Positions 16,546-25,535 of a stretch of DNA of 55,141 nt are shown piece after piece. The stretch is from Streptosporangium pseudovulgare (GTDB lineage Bacteria; Actinomycetota; Actinomycetes; Streptosporangiales; Streptosporangiaceae), in assembly GCF_014648055.1 (NCBI RefSeq), contig NZ_BMQJ01000029.1:1-55141 (forward strand). The letters are read 5' to 3'. Made by a program: the position numbers and the translations under genes. Under the pieces are notes generated by a model that ran no database searches, was not told the origin of the DNA, and saw only the letters and a program-made list of their open reading frames with translations. Position 1 is the first letter of the stretch. Every line of letters begins with the position of its first letter.

Positions 16546-17601
16546 TCAGTTCTCCAACTCGCTGTGGCCGCCGTCCGCGGCGGCGATACCGCACTGCAGG
16601 ATGCGGCGGGCCCGGGGAAAGTCTCGCAGCTCGCCGTGGAAGAGGCGCAATCCGCCGCCCAGCGCCCGCTGCGGCACCCCCCGGGCCCGCAGCACCCCGG
16701 CCGTCCAGGACACGAACTCCGAGAACAGCTCCTCGTCGTCGACGTACAGGGCCGCGCCCAGGAAGTCCAGGATGTGACCCAGGTCCTCGGCGGTGGCCTC
16801 CAGCTGCGCCGGGCTGTAGGACGCCATCGCAGGGAACGCGGCGCCGAGCGCGCCCATCGCCGTCTGCAGCAGCAGCGGCCGCCGCCGCGTCAGATGCGTG
16901 TACTCCTCGTCATCGAGGTGGGCCGGCGCCGCGGCGGGGGAGGGGAAGGACGGCAGACCCCCCTCGGCCAGCAGATCGGCGGCGGCGTCGGCGCTGGGAG
17001 CCCAGGCGTCGGCGCCCAGCAGCCGCGCGAACCGGCCGTCACCGCCGAACCCCGCCCCACCGGCCAGCACCGGCACACCCACCGCCTGGCAGGCGCTGAT
17101 CATGGCGTGCGCCCGCGGCAGCCGCAACGCCAGCGCGCACCCCAGCGCCACCGCGTCCGGCCCCGTCTGGTGCAGATGGGTGATCAGGTGCGGGCCCGGC
17201 ACCGAGGCTCCCAGGAAGTCGACGTGCCAGCCGCGCAGCCGCAGCACCTCCGCCAGCAGCCGGGTCGGCAGCGCGTGGTACTCCCCGTCGGTGCAGGCCA
17301 CCGTGACGCGCCCCAGGTGGGGGCGGGGCCGCACCCGCGCGACCACGGCCGCCACGGCCCGCTCGCTGACGGCCGTGGCGGCGTGCTCACGCGCCACCGA
17401 CCAGTCGTTGGCCGCCCACAGCTCACCCACCCGCCGCTGGGCCGGGGCGATGAGGTCCAGCAGCAGCCGCTCGGCCGGCATCCCGGCCTCCAGCAGCTCC
17501 AGCACCACATCCACCGCGCCGAACTCATCGGCGTGGCCGATGCGGTCGAAATAACGCTCACCCGCGGCCCGCAGACCGGGGGAGAGGGCGGCGACGCTCA
17601 T
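16546..17601 (-). CDS. CarH-like cobalamin-binding sensor protein
   Basis: 351 residues without an HTH. An N-terminal helical cap contains LWAANDWSVAREHAAT: W62 and E72-H73 reproduce the W-x9-EH signature of the adenosylcobalamin photoreceptor CarH. A Rossmann-like B12 domain follows with DGEYHALPTRLLAEVLRLRGWHVDFLGASVPG; H109 is in place to be the lower cobalt ligand (GExH form). The remaining 140 residues (from about 210) are helical and unrecognised. Its start overlaps the stop of the SpoIIE gene by 4 bp, implying translational coupling. I infer that it reports light or B12 status to the phosphatase/STAS pair. Confidence 0.8.
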   Translation of the reverse strand: MSVAALSPGLRAAGERYFDRIGHADEFGAVDVVLELLEAGMPAERLLLDLIAPAQRRVGELWAANDWSVAREHAATAVSERAVAAVVARVRPRPHLGRVTVACTDGEYHALPTRLLAEVLRLRGWHVDFLGASVPGPHLITHLHQTGPDAVALGCALALRLPRAHAMISACQAVGVPVLAGGAGFGGDGRFARLLGADAWAPSADAAADLLAEGGLPSFPSPAAAPAHLDDEEYTHLTRRRPLLLQTAMGALGAAFPAMASYSPAQLEATAEDLGHILDFLGAALYVDDEELFSEFVSWTAGVLRARGVPQRALGGGLRLFHGELRDFPRARRILQCGIAAADGGHSELEN

Positions 17602-19337
17602 CGGACCCCTTTCGCTCGTACGGCCAGCAGGGCCCGGTCGTCCTGGACCCGCCCGGCCAGCCACTCGGTGCTCAGCTGCTCCAGCCGCTCCACCACGGCG
17701 GAGGCGGGCATGCCCGCGCACCCGGCCAGCGCCGTCTTCAGCCGGGCGCCGCCGTACATCTCCCGGCCCGACGGGCCGCCGAAGGCCTCGGTGATGCCGT
17801 CGCTGTAGAACAGGCACACCTCCGCCGGAGCCAGCTCGACGGTGACCGGCTCCAGCACCACCTCCCTCATCGCCCCCAGCATCGAACCGCGGGAGGCGAC
17901 CTCCTCGACCGTGCCGTCGGCGCGCAGCACCAGGGGCGGCGGATGCCCGGCCACCACCAGCTCCAGCCGCACCCCGCCGCCGGCGGCGGCCGCCAGGGAG
18001 CCCAGCACCAGCGTGACGAAGGAGTTGGGCACCGCGGAGGCCAGCAGGCAGCGGTTCAGCAGCGCCACCAGCCGCCCCGGCCGGCGCTCCAGCAGCAGCA
18101 GCGCCCGCAGCGACTGGCGCACCTGCCCGGCCAGCACCGCCGCCCGCGCCCCCTTGCCGCACACGTCCCCCAGCACCAGCAGCGCCTCACCGCCCGCCTC
18201 ACCTCCGGCGGCCTCACCGCCGGGCAGGCAGACGTCGTAGAAGTCACCGCCGACCAGGCTGGTCTGCTGGGCCGCGCGCAGCGACCCGGCCAGCTCCGCG
18301 CCCGCCGGCTGCGGCAGACGCGGCGGCAGCAGCCCGCCGGTCAGGATCGCGTTCGTCTCACCCTGCTCCTGGTACAGCGCCGCCGCCGAGATCGCCGCGC
18401 CCGCCCGGGAGGCGAAGACCCGCACCAGCGTCTCGGTCTCCTCATCGAACGGCTCACCGCCCGCACCGCGGGCCAGGACCAGCGCCCCGGCCGGGACGCC
18501 GTTGCCCGGCAGCGGGGTGACCAGCAGATGGGCGGCGACACCGAACCCCTCCGGCAGCAGCCACTCCGGCACCTGCGCCGGATCCAGCCAGCGGCTGGGC
18601 ACCGGCGGGAAACCGGCCAGCGCCTCGGTCAGGCCCGGCACCTGGGCGACCTCGGCCGGGCCGATGACGCCCTCCTGCATGACCGGCCGGCCCGGCACCG
18701 ACCGCAGCCAGGGCGCCTGGCGCCGCGCGGCGGGAGGAAGCACCACCATGGCGGCGTCGGCCAGGAACGGGCAGGCCAGCTCCACCGCGGCGCGGGCGCA
18801 GCGGCGCGGGTTGAGCGAGGAGGCCAGGCGCCGCCCGGCCTCCAGCAGGAAACCGGTGCGCCGCCGCTCGGCCAGCAGAGCCTCGGTACGGGCGTGCTCG
18901 GCGGTGACGTCCCTCAGGTACCAGGCGCGGTGGCGGGTCCCGAACGACTCGCGCCGCACCAGCAGCCGCCGCCCGGCGACGGCGACCTCGCGGCTCTCAC
19001 CCTCGGGGTGGCCGGGATCGGACAACGCCTCCCCGGCGGAGGCGGCGGCCGTGCCCGGCCGCGCGGCCGGCAGCATCCGCGCCGCCGCGGCGTTGCGCGC
19101 CACCACCTGCCCGGCGTCGCACAGCACCACCCCCTCGCCGCAGGCGTCCACGACGGCGCGCAGCAGCGCCTCATCCGGCACCCGCGCCGCGTCGTCCTGG
19201 AAACCGTCCGGCGGATCATCACACAGACCGGCGCGCAGGCCGCCGTGGGAGCCGCCCCGGACCTCACCGTGCAGGCCGGCGGGGGCCTCACCACCTCCGG
19301 AGCGGGTGCCCTGGCCGGCGGACCGAGCTGTGGTCAT
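17598..19337 (-). CDS. SpoIIE-family PP2C phosphatase with PAS and GAF sensor domains
   Basis: About 579 residues. A PAS-like domain (DEALLRAVVDACGEGVVLCDAGQVVARNAAAARML) is followed by a GAF-like domain (about 175-320; LASSLNPRRCARAAVELACPFLADAAMVVLP, then PEGFGVAAHLLVTPLPGNGVPAGALVLARG). The C-terminal PP2C/SpoIIE domain has LVGGDFYDV, LLVLGDVCGKGARAAVLAGQVRQSL and CLFYSDGITEAFGG, carrying the metal-binding aspartates. It should dephosphorylate STAS antagonists. ATG at 19337 follows GGAGGG at good spacing; upstream in-frame sequence is low-complexity. It is the first gene of the three-gene operon. Confidence 0.9.
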   Translation of the reverse strand: MTTARSAGQGTRSGGGEAPAGLHGEVRGGSHGGLRAGLCDDPPDGFQDDAARVPDEALLRAVVDACGEGVVLCDAGQVVARNAAAARMLPAARPGTAAASAGEALSDPGHPEGESREVAVAGRRLLVRRESFGTRHRAWYLRDVTAEHARTEALLAERRRTGFLLEAGRRLASSLNPRRCARAAVELACPFLADAAMVVLPPAARRQAPWLRSVPGRPVMQEGVIGPAEVAQVPGLTEALAGFPPVPSRWLDPAQVPEWLLPEGFGVAAHLLVTPLPGNGVPAGALVLARGAGGEPFDEETETLVRVFASRAGAAISAAALYQEQGETNAILTGGLLPPRLPQPAGAELAGSLRAAQQTSLVGGDFYDVCLPGGEAAGGEAGGEALLVLGDVCGKGARAAVLAGQVRQSLRALLLLERRPGRLVALLNRCLLASAVPNSFVTLVLGSLAAAAGGGVRLELVVAGHPPPLVLRADGTVEEVASRGSMLGAMREVVLEPVTVELAPAEVCLFYSDGITEAFGGPSGREMYGGARLKTALAGCAGMPASAVVERLEQLSTEWLAGRVQDDRALLAVRAKGVR

Positions 19338-19608
19338 CACCCAGACCCTCCGAATCGATCGGTCAAACCACCCTATCCTCCGCATCGGCCCGGCGGGCCC
19401 GCCGGCCGCCGCCCGCCACCGCCACCGGCCGTCCCACCGCCGGACGCGGCCCCCCGCCGCTCTCCATGGACCTCCTGACCCCCTGTCGGCACGACATTGA
19501 CTCCACAAAGTGACGTAAACGTGACCGAACTCGGTTGAACCAGGCAGCCGGACTACGCATCACCTATTAAAGTTTTGAACGCACCTTGCTGCTATGGGGG
19601 AGAAAGTT

Positions 19609-20817
19609 GTGCTAGACGTGGAACGCCGCACCCTCCGGACACCACTGGCCGCCCTGGCCGTGACGACCGCCGCCCTACTGGCGACCTCCTGCTCCGGCGG
19701 ACCGGCGGCGAGCGACCCCGCCGCCGAGGGGCAGAAGGCACCCGCCAAGGAAGCACCCTCCGGAGCCACCATAAAGATCAGCCCGCAACAGGGCAGCGAC
19801 ACCGTCGCCCCGAACAAGAGGATCGTCGTCACCGCCGCCGGCGGCCCCCTCGAACAGGTCACCGCCGAAAGCGACGGCGAACCCGTTGAAGGCGCCTTCG
19901 ACGCCGGACGCACCAAATGGGTGTCGAAGCGGGCACTGAAGCCGTCCACCGCCTACACCGTCTCGGCCCGCGCCGCCGGCGGCACCACCGCGCAGAGCAG
20001 CTTCACCACCCGCAAACCCCAGGTCGAGCTGAAGGTCGCCGACGTCACCCCCGCCGTCAAGGGCGAAAAGGTCGGCGTCGGCGCCCCCATCATCGTGACC
20101 TTCAACAACCCGGTCACCAACAAGGCCGCGGTGGAAAAAGCCCTGCACGTCGAATCGGAGAAACCCTCCCAGGGCGCCTGGCGCTGGACCAGCGACACCA
20201 CCGTCATCTACCGCACCGCGAAATTCTGGCAACCGCACCAGAAGGTCACCTTCACCGCCAACCTCACCGGCGTCCAGAGCGGCAAGGACGCCTACGGCGT
20301 CGAGGACATGACCAAGACCATCCGGATCGGCGCGGCCCAGACCTCCATCGTCAACACCCGCACCCACAAGATGGTCGTCAAACGCGACGGCAAGGTCGTC
20401 AAGACCATGCTCATCAGCGCCGGCAACGCCAGCACCCGCGAATACACCACCACCAGCGGCGTCCACCTGACCATGGGCAAGGCCAACCCCGAACGCATGA
20501 TCTCCCCGGGCCGCAAGAAGGGCGACCCCGGCTACTACGACCTCATGATCAACCACGCGGTGCGGTTCTCCAACAGCGGCGAATACGTCCACGCCCTCAA
20601 CAACGTCTGGGCCCAGGGCCGCCAGAACGTCAGCCACGGCTGCATCAACGCCCGCCCCGACCAGGCCAAGTGGTTCTACGACCAGGTCCAGCGCGGAGAC
20701 GTCATCACCATCACCGGCACCAACCGCAAACTGGAATGGAACAACGGCTGGGGCTTCTGGCAGATGCCGTTCAGCCAGTGGAAGAAGGGCAGCGCCCTGA
20801 CCGGCGCCGACAGCTGA
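19609..20817 (+). CDS. L,D-transpeptidase lipoprotein with Ig-like domains
   Basis: 402 residues. A signal peptide ends in LLATSC with C28 as the lipidated residue. Two beta-sandwich (Ig-like) domains follow (about 45-130 and 130-245). The YkuD catalytic domain contains H328 and the SHGC motif (S342-H343-G344-C345). Such enzymes make 3-3 peptidoglycan cross-links outside the membrane; domain order and length match mycobacterial-type Ldts. I choose the GTG at 19609 because GGGGGAG lies six bases upstream, whereas ATG 19594 has no site. A possible strong terminator follows. Confidence 0.93.
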   Translation: MLDVERRTLRTPLAALAVTTAALLATSCSGGPAASDPAAEGQKAPAKEAPSGATIKISPQQGSDTVAPNKRIVVTAAGGPLEQVTAESDGEPVEGAFDAGRTKWVSKRALKPSTAYTVSARAAGGTTAQSSFTTRKPQVELKVADVTPAVKGEKVGVGAPIIVTFNNPVTNKAAVEKALHVESEKPSQGAWRWTSDTTVIYRTAKFWQPHQKVTFTANLTGVQSGKDAYGVEDMTKTIRIGAAQTSIVNTRTHKMVVKRDGKVVKTMLISAGNASTREYTTTSGVHLTMGKANPERMISPGRKKGDPGYYDLMINHAVRFSNSGEYVHALNNVWAQGRQNVSHGCINARPDQAKWFYDQVQRGDVITITGTNRKLEWNNGWGFWQMPFSQWKKGSALTGADS

Positions 20818-20840
20818 CCCCCGCCCCTCCCGCGAAAACA

Positions 20841-20858
20841 CCCCGCCGGAAGGCGGGG
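20841..20858 (+). terminator. Short stem-loop after the L,D-transpeptidase gene
   Basis: CCCCGCC-GGAA-GGCGGGG forms a perfect 7-bp stem with a GGAA tetraloop 23 bp after the stop codon. No T-run follows. Confidence 0.5.
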
Positions 20859-20875
20859 GAGAAGGACCACCCATC

Positions 20876-20912
20876 GGGGCCCCGCGCCGCCGCACCGGCG
20901 GCGCGGGGCCCC
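20876..20912 (+). terminator. Long GC hairpin, likely terminator
   Basis: Arms 20876-20891 and 20897-20912 are perfectly complementary over 16 bp with a 5-base loop (GCACC). They are followed by GGCCCTTTCCC. With the smaller hairpin just upstream it probably ends the L,D-transpeptidase transcript and insulates the peptidase gene. Confidence 0.65.
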
Positions 20913-21026
20913 GGCCCTTTCCCGCCCTCCCCGGCTTCCCCCTCGCGTCTCCGGCACGCCACGACAGCGGACCCGGCACCCCAGGGCGGTCCGCACAACG
21001 AAGATCACCGAGTGGGTGCCGGAGTC

Positions 21027-22838
21027 ATGTGCGAGCATCGGACGATGCTGACCGAAGAGATGGTGGTCGACGCTCGGATGCCCGTCATTCCGGTGGTTTC
21101 GCCGGATGGGCGGTGGGTGGCATACGGCGTGATGCCCGGCAGGACGGTCTGGGTGACGAGGGCGGACGGGGACGCGCCACCGAGGGAGCTGGGAGAAGGA
21201 ACCGACCCCAAATGGTCGGCTGACTCGCGGTACGTCTACTTCCGGACGGAAACCCAGCTGCACCGGGAACGCCCCGAAGGGGGCGACCGCAGGTCATGGA
21301 AAGGCGAGGTGAGCACCTACCTGCCACTCGCCGACCCCTGCACCGTGGTCGTGCTCTCACCGGACCCCGGCGAGAGCGACCCGTGGGTGTGGAGCGAAGC
21401 CGCGAACCATGACCGGCTGCGGCTGCTCGACCTGCGGAGCGGCGCGGTCGAAACCCCAGAGGTCTTCCAGAGACGGCATGTGATCGAGGTCGCCGAGCGG
21501 CCCGGCGGCGGGATGCTCGCCGTACTCACACAGGAGTCGGCCGACCCCGACCCGGGCGAACTGACGCCACGCCTGCACCTGTTCGACCCGACCACCGGCG
21601 ACACGCGAGAACTGGGCGCGGCGGCCGTCTCGGCGCGCTCACTCACCTGGTGGGAGGGCACGGACGGGTGGCACATGTCCTATATCGCAAAGACACCGCC
21701 CGGCATCGCCGGCGGGAACGCCGTACTGGATGTCGCGCCGGCAGACGAAGAGCACCGCAACCTCACCGAAGGCCTGCCGGTCTGCCCGCTCAACCTGGCC
21801 TCCGGCGGGCTGGCTCTGGTCGCGGACGGGCTGGACTCCGCGATCCATCGCCTCGACCCGGCCACACGAAGGTTCGTCGAGGTTCTGCCCCTCCGAGGGC
21901 TGGCGTCATGGCTGACGGCCAGCGCGGACGGCACGACGGTCGCGGTGGCCAGGAGTGAGGCGCACGAGGCACGATCGGTCTTCGCGGGTCCCGTCCAAGG
22001 CCCGCTGGTACGGCGCAGCGACACCGCACCCGAACTGCGGGCCATCGAGTGGGGCGCCCAGGAACGCCTTTCCTACCGCGCGAAAGACGGGCTGGAACTG
22101 GACGGCCTGCTCGTCCTGCCGCCCGGCAGGTCCCGCGAGGACGGCCCGTTCTCACTGGTCACGATCGTGCACGGCGGGCCTTATGGACGCTGGGCCGACC
22201 AACTGCTCCTGCACTACCACGAGCCCGCGCAGTGGCTCGCCGCCGACGGCCACGCCGTTTTCCTCCCCAATCCACGAGGCGGCGAAGGCCACGGCCACGC
22301 CTTCGCGACGAACGGCATCCTCGGCCGTGAGGAGTGGCACGATCTTCTCACCGGCATCGACCTGCTGATCGAGCAGGGGGTGGCCGACCCGGAAAGGCTG
22401 GGCATCGGCGGCTGGAGCCACGGCGGATACCTCGCCGCCTGGGCGGTCGGCCAGACCGGCCGCTTCAAAGCGGCGCTCGTGGGCGCAGGCATCAGCGACT
22501 GGGGCATGCTCGCCGCGACCGGCGAACTCGGCGCGTTCGAGGCGGAGCACGGCGGCAGCACCGGCTGGGAAGGCGTGGGCCCGCACCCACATGACGAGCG
22601 GAGCCCCATCTCCCACGCCTCCAAGATCCGAACCCCGGTCCTGATCGTTCACGGCGCACAGGACACCAACGTCCCGCTCAGCCAGGCGGAGTTCCTCCAC
22701 CGCGCCCTGCGCAGATTCGACGTCGAGCACGAGTTCATCGTCTACCCCCGCGAAGGCCACAACATCATCGAACGAAACCACCGCATCGACCTGCTACGCC
22801 GTACCAGAACGTGGTTCAGCCGCCTGAACAGGCCCTGA
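21027..22838 (+). CDS. Prolyl oligopeptidase-family (S9) serine peptidase
   Basis: About 603 residues. The N-terminal 350 residues form WD40/TolB-like beta-propeller repeats (VVSPDGRWVAYGV; WSADSRYVYFRT; LTASADGTTVAVARS). The C-terminal alpha/beta-hydrolase has VTIVHGGPYGRWAD (oxyanion region), the nucleophile in GWSHGG (S464), D546 in HGAQDTNVP and H578 in YPREGHNI. No signal peptide is visible, so it is probably cytoplasmic, cleaving peptides or acyl-amino acids. ATG at 21027 has GGAG close upstream; GTG 21012 and ATG 21045 are alternatives. Codon bias is slightly weaker than in its neighbours. Confidence 0.9.
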   Translation: MCEHRTMLTEEMVVDARMPVIPVVSPDGRWVAYGVMPGRTVWVTRADGDAPPRELGEGTDPKWSADSRYVYFRTETQLHRERPEGGDRRSWKGEVSTYLPLADPCTVVVLSPDPGESDPWVWSEAANHDRLRLLDLRSGAVETPEVFQRRHVIEVAERPGGGMLAVLTQESADPDPGELTPRLHLFDPTTGDTRELGAAAVSARSLTWWEGTDGWHMSYIAKTPPGIAGGNAVLDVAPADEEHRNLTEGLPVCPLNLASGGLALVADGLDSAIHRLDPATRRFVEVLPLRGLASWLTASADGTTVAVARSEAHEARSVFAGPVQGPLVRRSDTAPELRAIEWGAQERLSYRAKDGLELDGLLVLPPGRSREDGPFSLVTIVHGGPYGRWADQLLLHYHEPAQWLAADGHAVFLPNPRGGEGHGHAFATNGILGREEWHDLLTGIDLLIEQGVADPERLGIGGWSHGGYLAAWAVGQTGRFKAALVGAGISDWGMLAATGELGAFEAEHGGSTGWEGVGPHPHDERSPISHASKIRTPVLIVHGAQDTNVPLSQAEFLHRALRRFDVEHEFIVYPREGHNIIERNHRIDLLRRTRTWFSRLNRP

Positions 22839-22946
22839 TCATTCCAATGCCGGACCAGCCCGCCGACGCGTATCAGGGAGTGCGCCATATCCACTCGAGC
22901 CCCACGACCCGTTCCCCACCGGCACCCCAAACCGACGCCCCGCGCC

Positions 22947-23909
22947 TCACAGCAACGGCAACTGCCGATGCCCGGGCAGCGCCAGCGGCAACGGCTGCTC
23001 CGGCCGCTCAGCCCCCAGCCCGTAACGGGCCGCCAGCTGCAGCACCTGAGCCGTCACCGCCCGCACATACCCCTCCTCGGCGTCCGCACCCTGGGCGTAC
23101 AGCTCGCCGTACCGCTCCACCAGCCGCGGATGACGCTCACCCAGCCACGCCAGATACCACTCCCGCGCCCCCCGCGGCAGCCGCAGCACCCGCGGCTCCA
23201 CACTCACCGCCCCCGCCCCCGCCACCCGCCGCACCGTCGCCGCCAGCTGATCCGCCGAATCGGTCACCAACGGCAGCACCGGCGCCATCGCCACCCCGCA
23301 CGCCACCCCCCGCTCACCCAGCTCCGCCACCAGCTCCAGCCGCTTCTGCGCACTGGGCGCCCCCGGCTCCGCCCACCGCCGCACCTGCTCATCGACGAAC
23401 GCGATCGACACCACCACCCCCGCCCCCGGCGCCCCCGCCAGAAGCTCGGCGTCCCGCAGCACCAACGGGCTCTTGGTGAACACCGTGAACGGCGCCCCCG
23501 CCTCCCGCAACGCCGCCACCACCTGCGGCATCAACCGGTAGACCTCCTCGGCCCGCTGGTAGCAGTCACCGCCCAGCCCCACACTCACATGCTCGCCGTC
23601 CCACCGCGACGCCAGCTCCACCCGCAGCCGCCGCCCGATGTCCGGCCGCACCACCACCGCCGAGTCGAACCCCACCCCCGCATCCAGCCCCAGCCGCCGA
23701 TGCGCACCCCGCGCCGCGCAGTACCGGCACCCCAGCTCACACCCCCGATACGGGCTCAGCGACCACCCACCACCCGAACGCTCCAACGCGCTGCGCACCG
23801 GAGCCTCATAACACGTCAGATCCCCAAGGACACGCCGGACGGCGGTGCGCTCGATCCGCGGCCCGCCCCGCGGCGGCTCCTCCAGCAACGCGGGCGCCTC
23901 CCATCGCAT
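22947..23909 (-). CDS. Rv2578c-like radical SAM protein
   Basis: 320 residues starting MRWEAPALLEEP. The radical SAM cluster motif is SPYRGCELGCRYCAARG (C-x3-C-x2-C). Later pieces include VSVGLGGDCYQRAEEVYRLM, PFTVFTKSPLVLRDAELL and SIAFVDEQVRRWAEPGAPS. This matches the actinobacterial Rv2578c family, a relative of spore-photoproduct-lyase-like proteins; the reaction is unknown. The start is chosen by the family's usual MRW beginning. The same frame stays open upstream into alcohol-dehydrogenase debris, which should not be joined to it. Confidence 0.85.
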   Translation of the reverse strand: MRWEAPALLEEPPRGGPRIERTAVRRVLGDLTCYEAPVRSALERSGGGWSLSPYRGCELGCRYCAARGAHRRLGLDAGVGFDSAVVVRPDIGRRLRVELASRWDGEHVSVGLGGDCYQRAEEVYRLMPQVVAALREAGAPFTVFTKSPLVLRDAELLAGAPGAGVVVSIAFVDEQVRRWAEPGAPSAQKRLELVAELGERGVACGVAMAPVLPLVTDSADQLAATVRRVAGAGAVSVEPRVLRLPRGAREWYLAWLGERHPRLVERYGELYAQGADAEEGYVRAVTAQVLQLAARYGLGAERPEQPLPLALPGHRQLPLL

Positions 23910-24029
23910 CCGATCAGTGGAACACGCATTCGACGCCACCCGCAAGTCACCCCCGGACCGCCCGCCCGCACCCACCCCGCAGGAACGCGGACAGGCCTCC
24001 CGGGAGACCGGACCACGCCCCGCAGACCA

Positions 24030-24405
24030 GGGCCTGACGAGAACCTTGAGGCTCCTGCGGCCGACCATGTCCCGATAACCGGCCGGGACACCATCGAGGC
24101 AGGTGACGGCATCGAAGACCTTCCCCGACTCGATGACGCCGTTCAGAATGCCGGGCATCGACTCCTCGATGTAGGCGCGAACCGGCGCAGGCCCGCCGGC
24201 CAAACGCAGATCGGGACGGAACAGACCGCCCATACCGATCGGCGCGTCCTCGTACTGCGGGCGCGACGGGCAGCTTGACCAAGGTGCCGTCGGCAAGCGG
24301 CACACGAACCGCTTCGGCCCGGCCGCCCTCTCCCGGCTCACCGTCCCAGAAACCGGCCTCCGGATGGATACAGGAGGTGTGCAGACCCTCCCGCAGAACT
24401 CGCAC
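24030..24405 (-). pseudogene. Zinc alcohol dehydrogenase remnant, internally deleted
   Basis: Two pieces of an MDR zinc-dependent alcohol/formaldehyde dehydrogenase are recognisable on the minus strand. Piece 1 (about 24259-24405) encodes HPEAGFWDGEPGEGG and AEAVRVPLADGTLVKLPV, from near the N-terminus. Piece 2 (24030-24254, another frame) encodes LRLAGGPAPVRAYIEESMP, GKVFDAVTCLDGVPAGYRDM and LKVLVRP, the C-terminal end. About 200 residues between them, including the cofactor-binding fold, are missing. The gene cannot be functional. Confidence 0.65.
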
Positions 24406-25015
24406 GGCCCCGGCGCCGAAACCGACGAGCACCAGCGGCACGAACCCGGCCGCGACACCGGCCCGGCCGGTCAGCAACGGCGCGATGTAGGAGTAAGCCG
24501 CCAGCACCCCGCCGGTCGTGGTCGCACACGCCGCCAGCACCAGCCACAGACGACCCGACCGCAAAGCCGCCGCCTCCGCCCGCACCGACACCACCTGACG
24601 ATCACCGCCGCCATGCGGAACGGTACGGGCGATCAGCCCGGCAGCCGCCACCGCCAGGACCGCGAGCACCCAGAACGGGCCCCGCCAGCCCACCAGCTGC
24701 CCGGCGAACGCGCCGAGCGGCACCCCGACGACATTGGCGAGCATGCCTCCGGCACCCACCAGCCCCAGAGCGCGGGAACCCGCCGCGGGACCCGCGGCAC
24801 GACCGGCGGCCACATTGGCCACCGCCCAGAACGCCCCGGCCGCCAGCGCCGTCACGAACCGCGCCCCCAGCAGCACCGCGAACCCGGAACCGACCGCGAC
24901 GACGAGATGCCCGACCGCGAACACACCCAAGGCGAGCATCAGCGTCAACCGCCTGGGCAGCCGCAACGTCAGCATCGCCATCAACGGCGCCCCGATGATC
25001 ATCCCCACCACCGCC
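24406..25015 (-). pseudogene. MFS transporter internal fragment fused to the dehydrogenase remnant
   Basis: The minus strand encodes about 200 residues of a DHA1-type MFS exporter (GAPLMAMLTLRLPRRLTLMLALGVFAVGH; ARFVTALAAGAFWAVANVAAG; GFVPLVLVGFGAGA) resembling CmlR/Cmx-type chloramphenicol exporters. It lacks the first helix and roughly the last third. At 24405 the frame passes directly into dehydrogenase sequence, and at about 25015 it abuts the MmyB-like fragment. Both ends are therefore breakpoints. Confidence 0.7.
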
Positions 25016-25450
25016 CAGCACGGCCACGCCAACCTCGCCCGCTACATCTTCCTCGACCCCGGCGCCCACCGGTTCTTCCCCGACTGGGACGCCGCCGCCG
25101 TCGCCACCGCCGCACTGCTGCGCGCCGAAGCCGGCCGCGAGCCCCACGACCGGGCCCTGCGCGAACTCGTCGGCGAACTGTCCATCCTCAGCACCGAATT
25201 CCGCCGCCAATGGGCCGCCCACAACGTGCGCATCCACCACGACGGCACCAAACGACTGTGGCACCCCCAGGTCGGCGACCTGGAACTGACCTACCAGTCC
25301 CTCGACCTGCCCATGATCGACCAGACCGCGTACGACCTCACCATCTACACCGCCGAACCCGGCACCACCTCCGAAGACCGGCTCAAACTCCTCGCCAGCC
25401 TGGCCGCCACCCGCCCCCGCGAAACACACCCCGCCGACCAGCCCCGCTGA
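25016..25450 (+). pseudogene. MmyB-like XRE regulator, C-terminal ligand-domain fragment
   Basis: Plus-strand codons from 25016 encode HANLARYIFLDPGAHRFFPDWD, ALRELVGELSILSTEFRRQWAAHNVR, LWHPQVGDLELTYQSL and YTAEPGTTSEDRLKLLASLAA. This is the ligand-binding domain that follows the HTH in MmyB-type regulators. The N-terminal HTH is absent; upstream sequence is antisense MFS gene. The downstream end, with its stop, is intact. Confidence 0.75.
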
Positions 25451-25535
25451 AACACACCGGCCTCCACCGGACACACCCCGCCGCGGGACGGTAATCGGCT
25501 GGCCCGGCCCACCGGCGGCCCCCTACGCTGAGCGG

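Noticed and set aside
22947..24458. A 503-residue radical SAM protein with an N-terminal extension
   Set aside because: The first 180 residues are dehydrogenase debris in an accidental open frame; the family's MRW start at 23909 gives a normal length.
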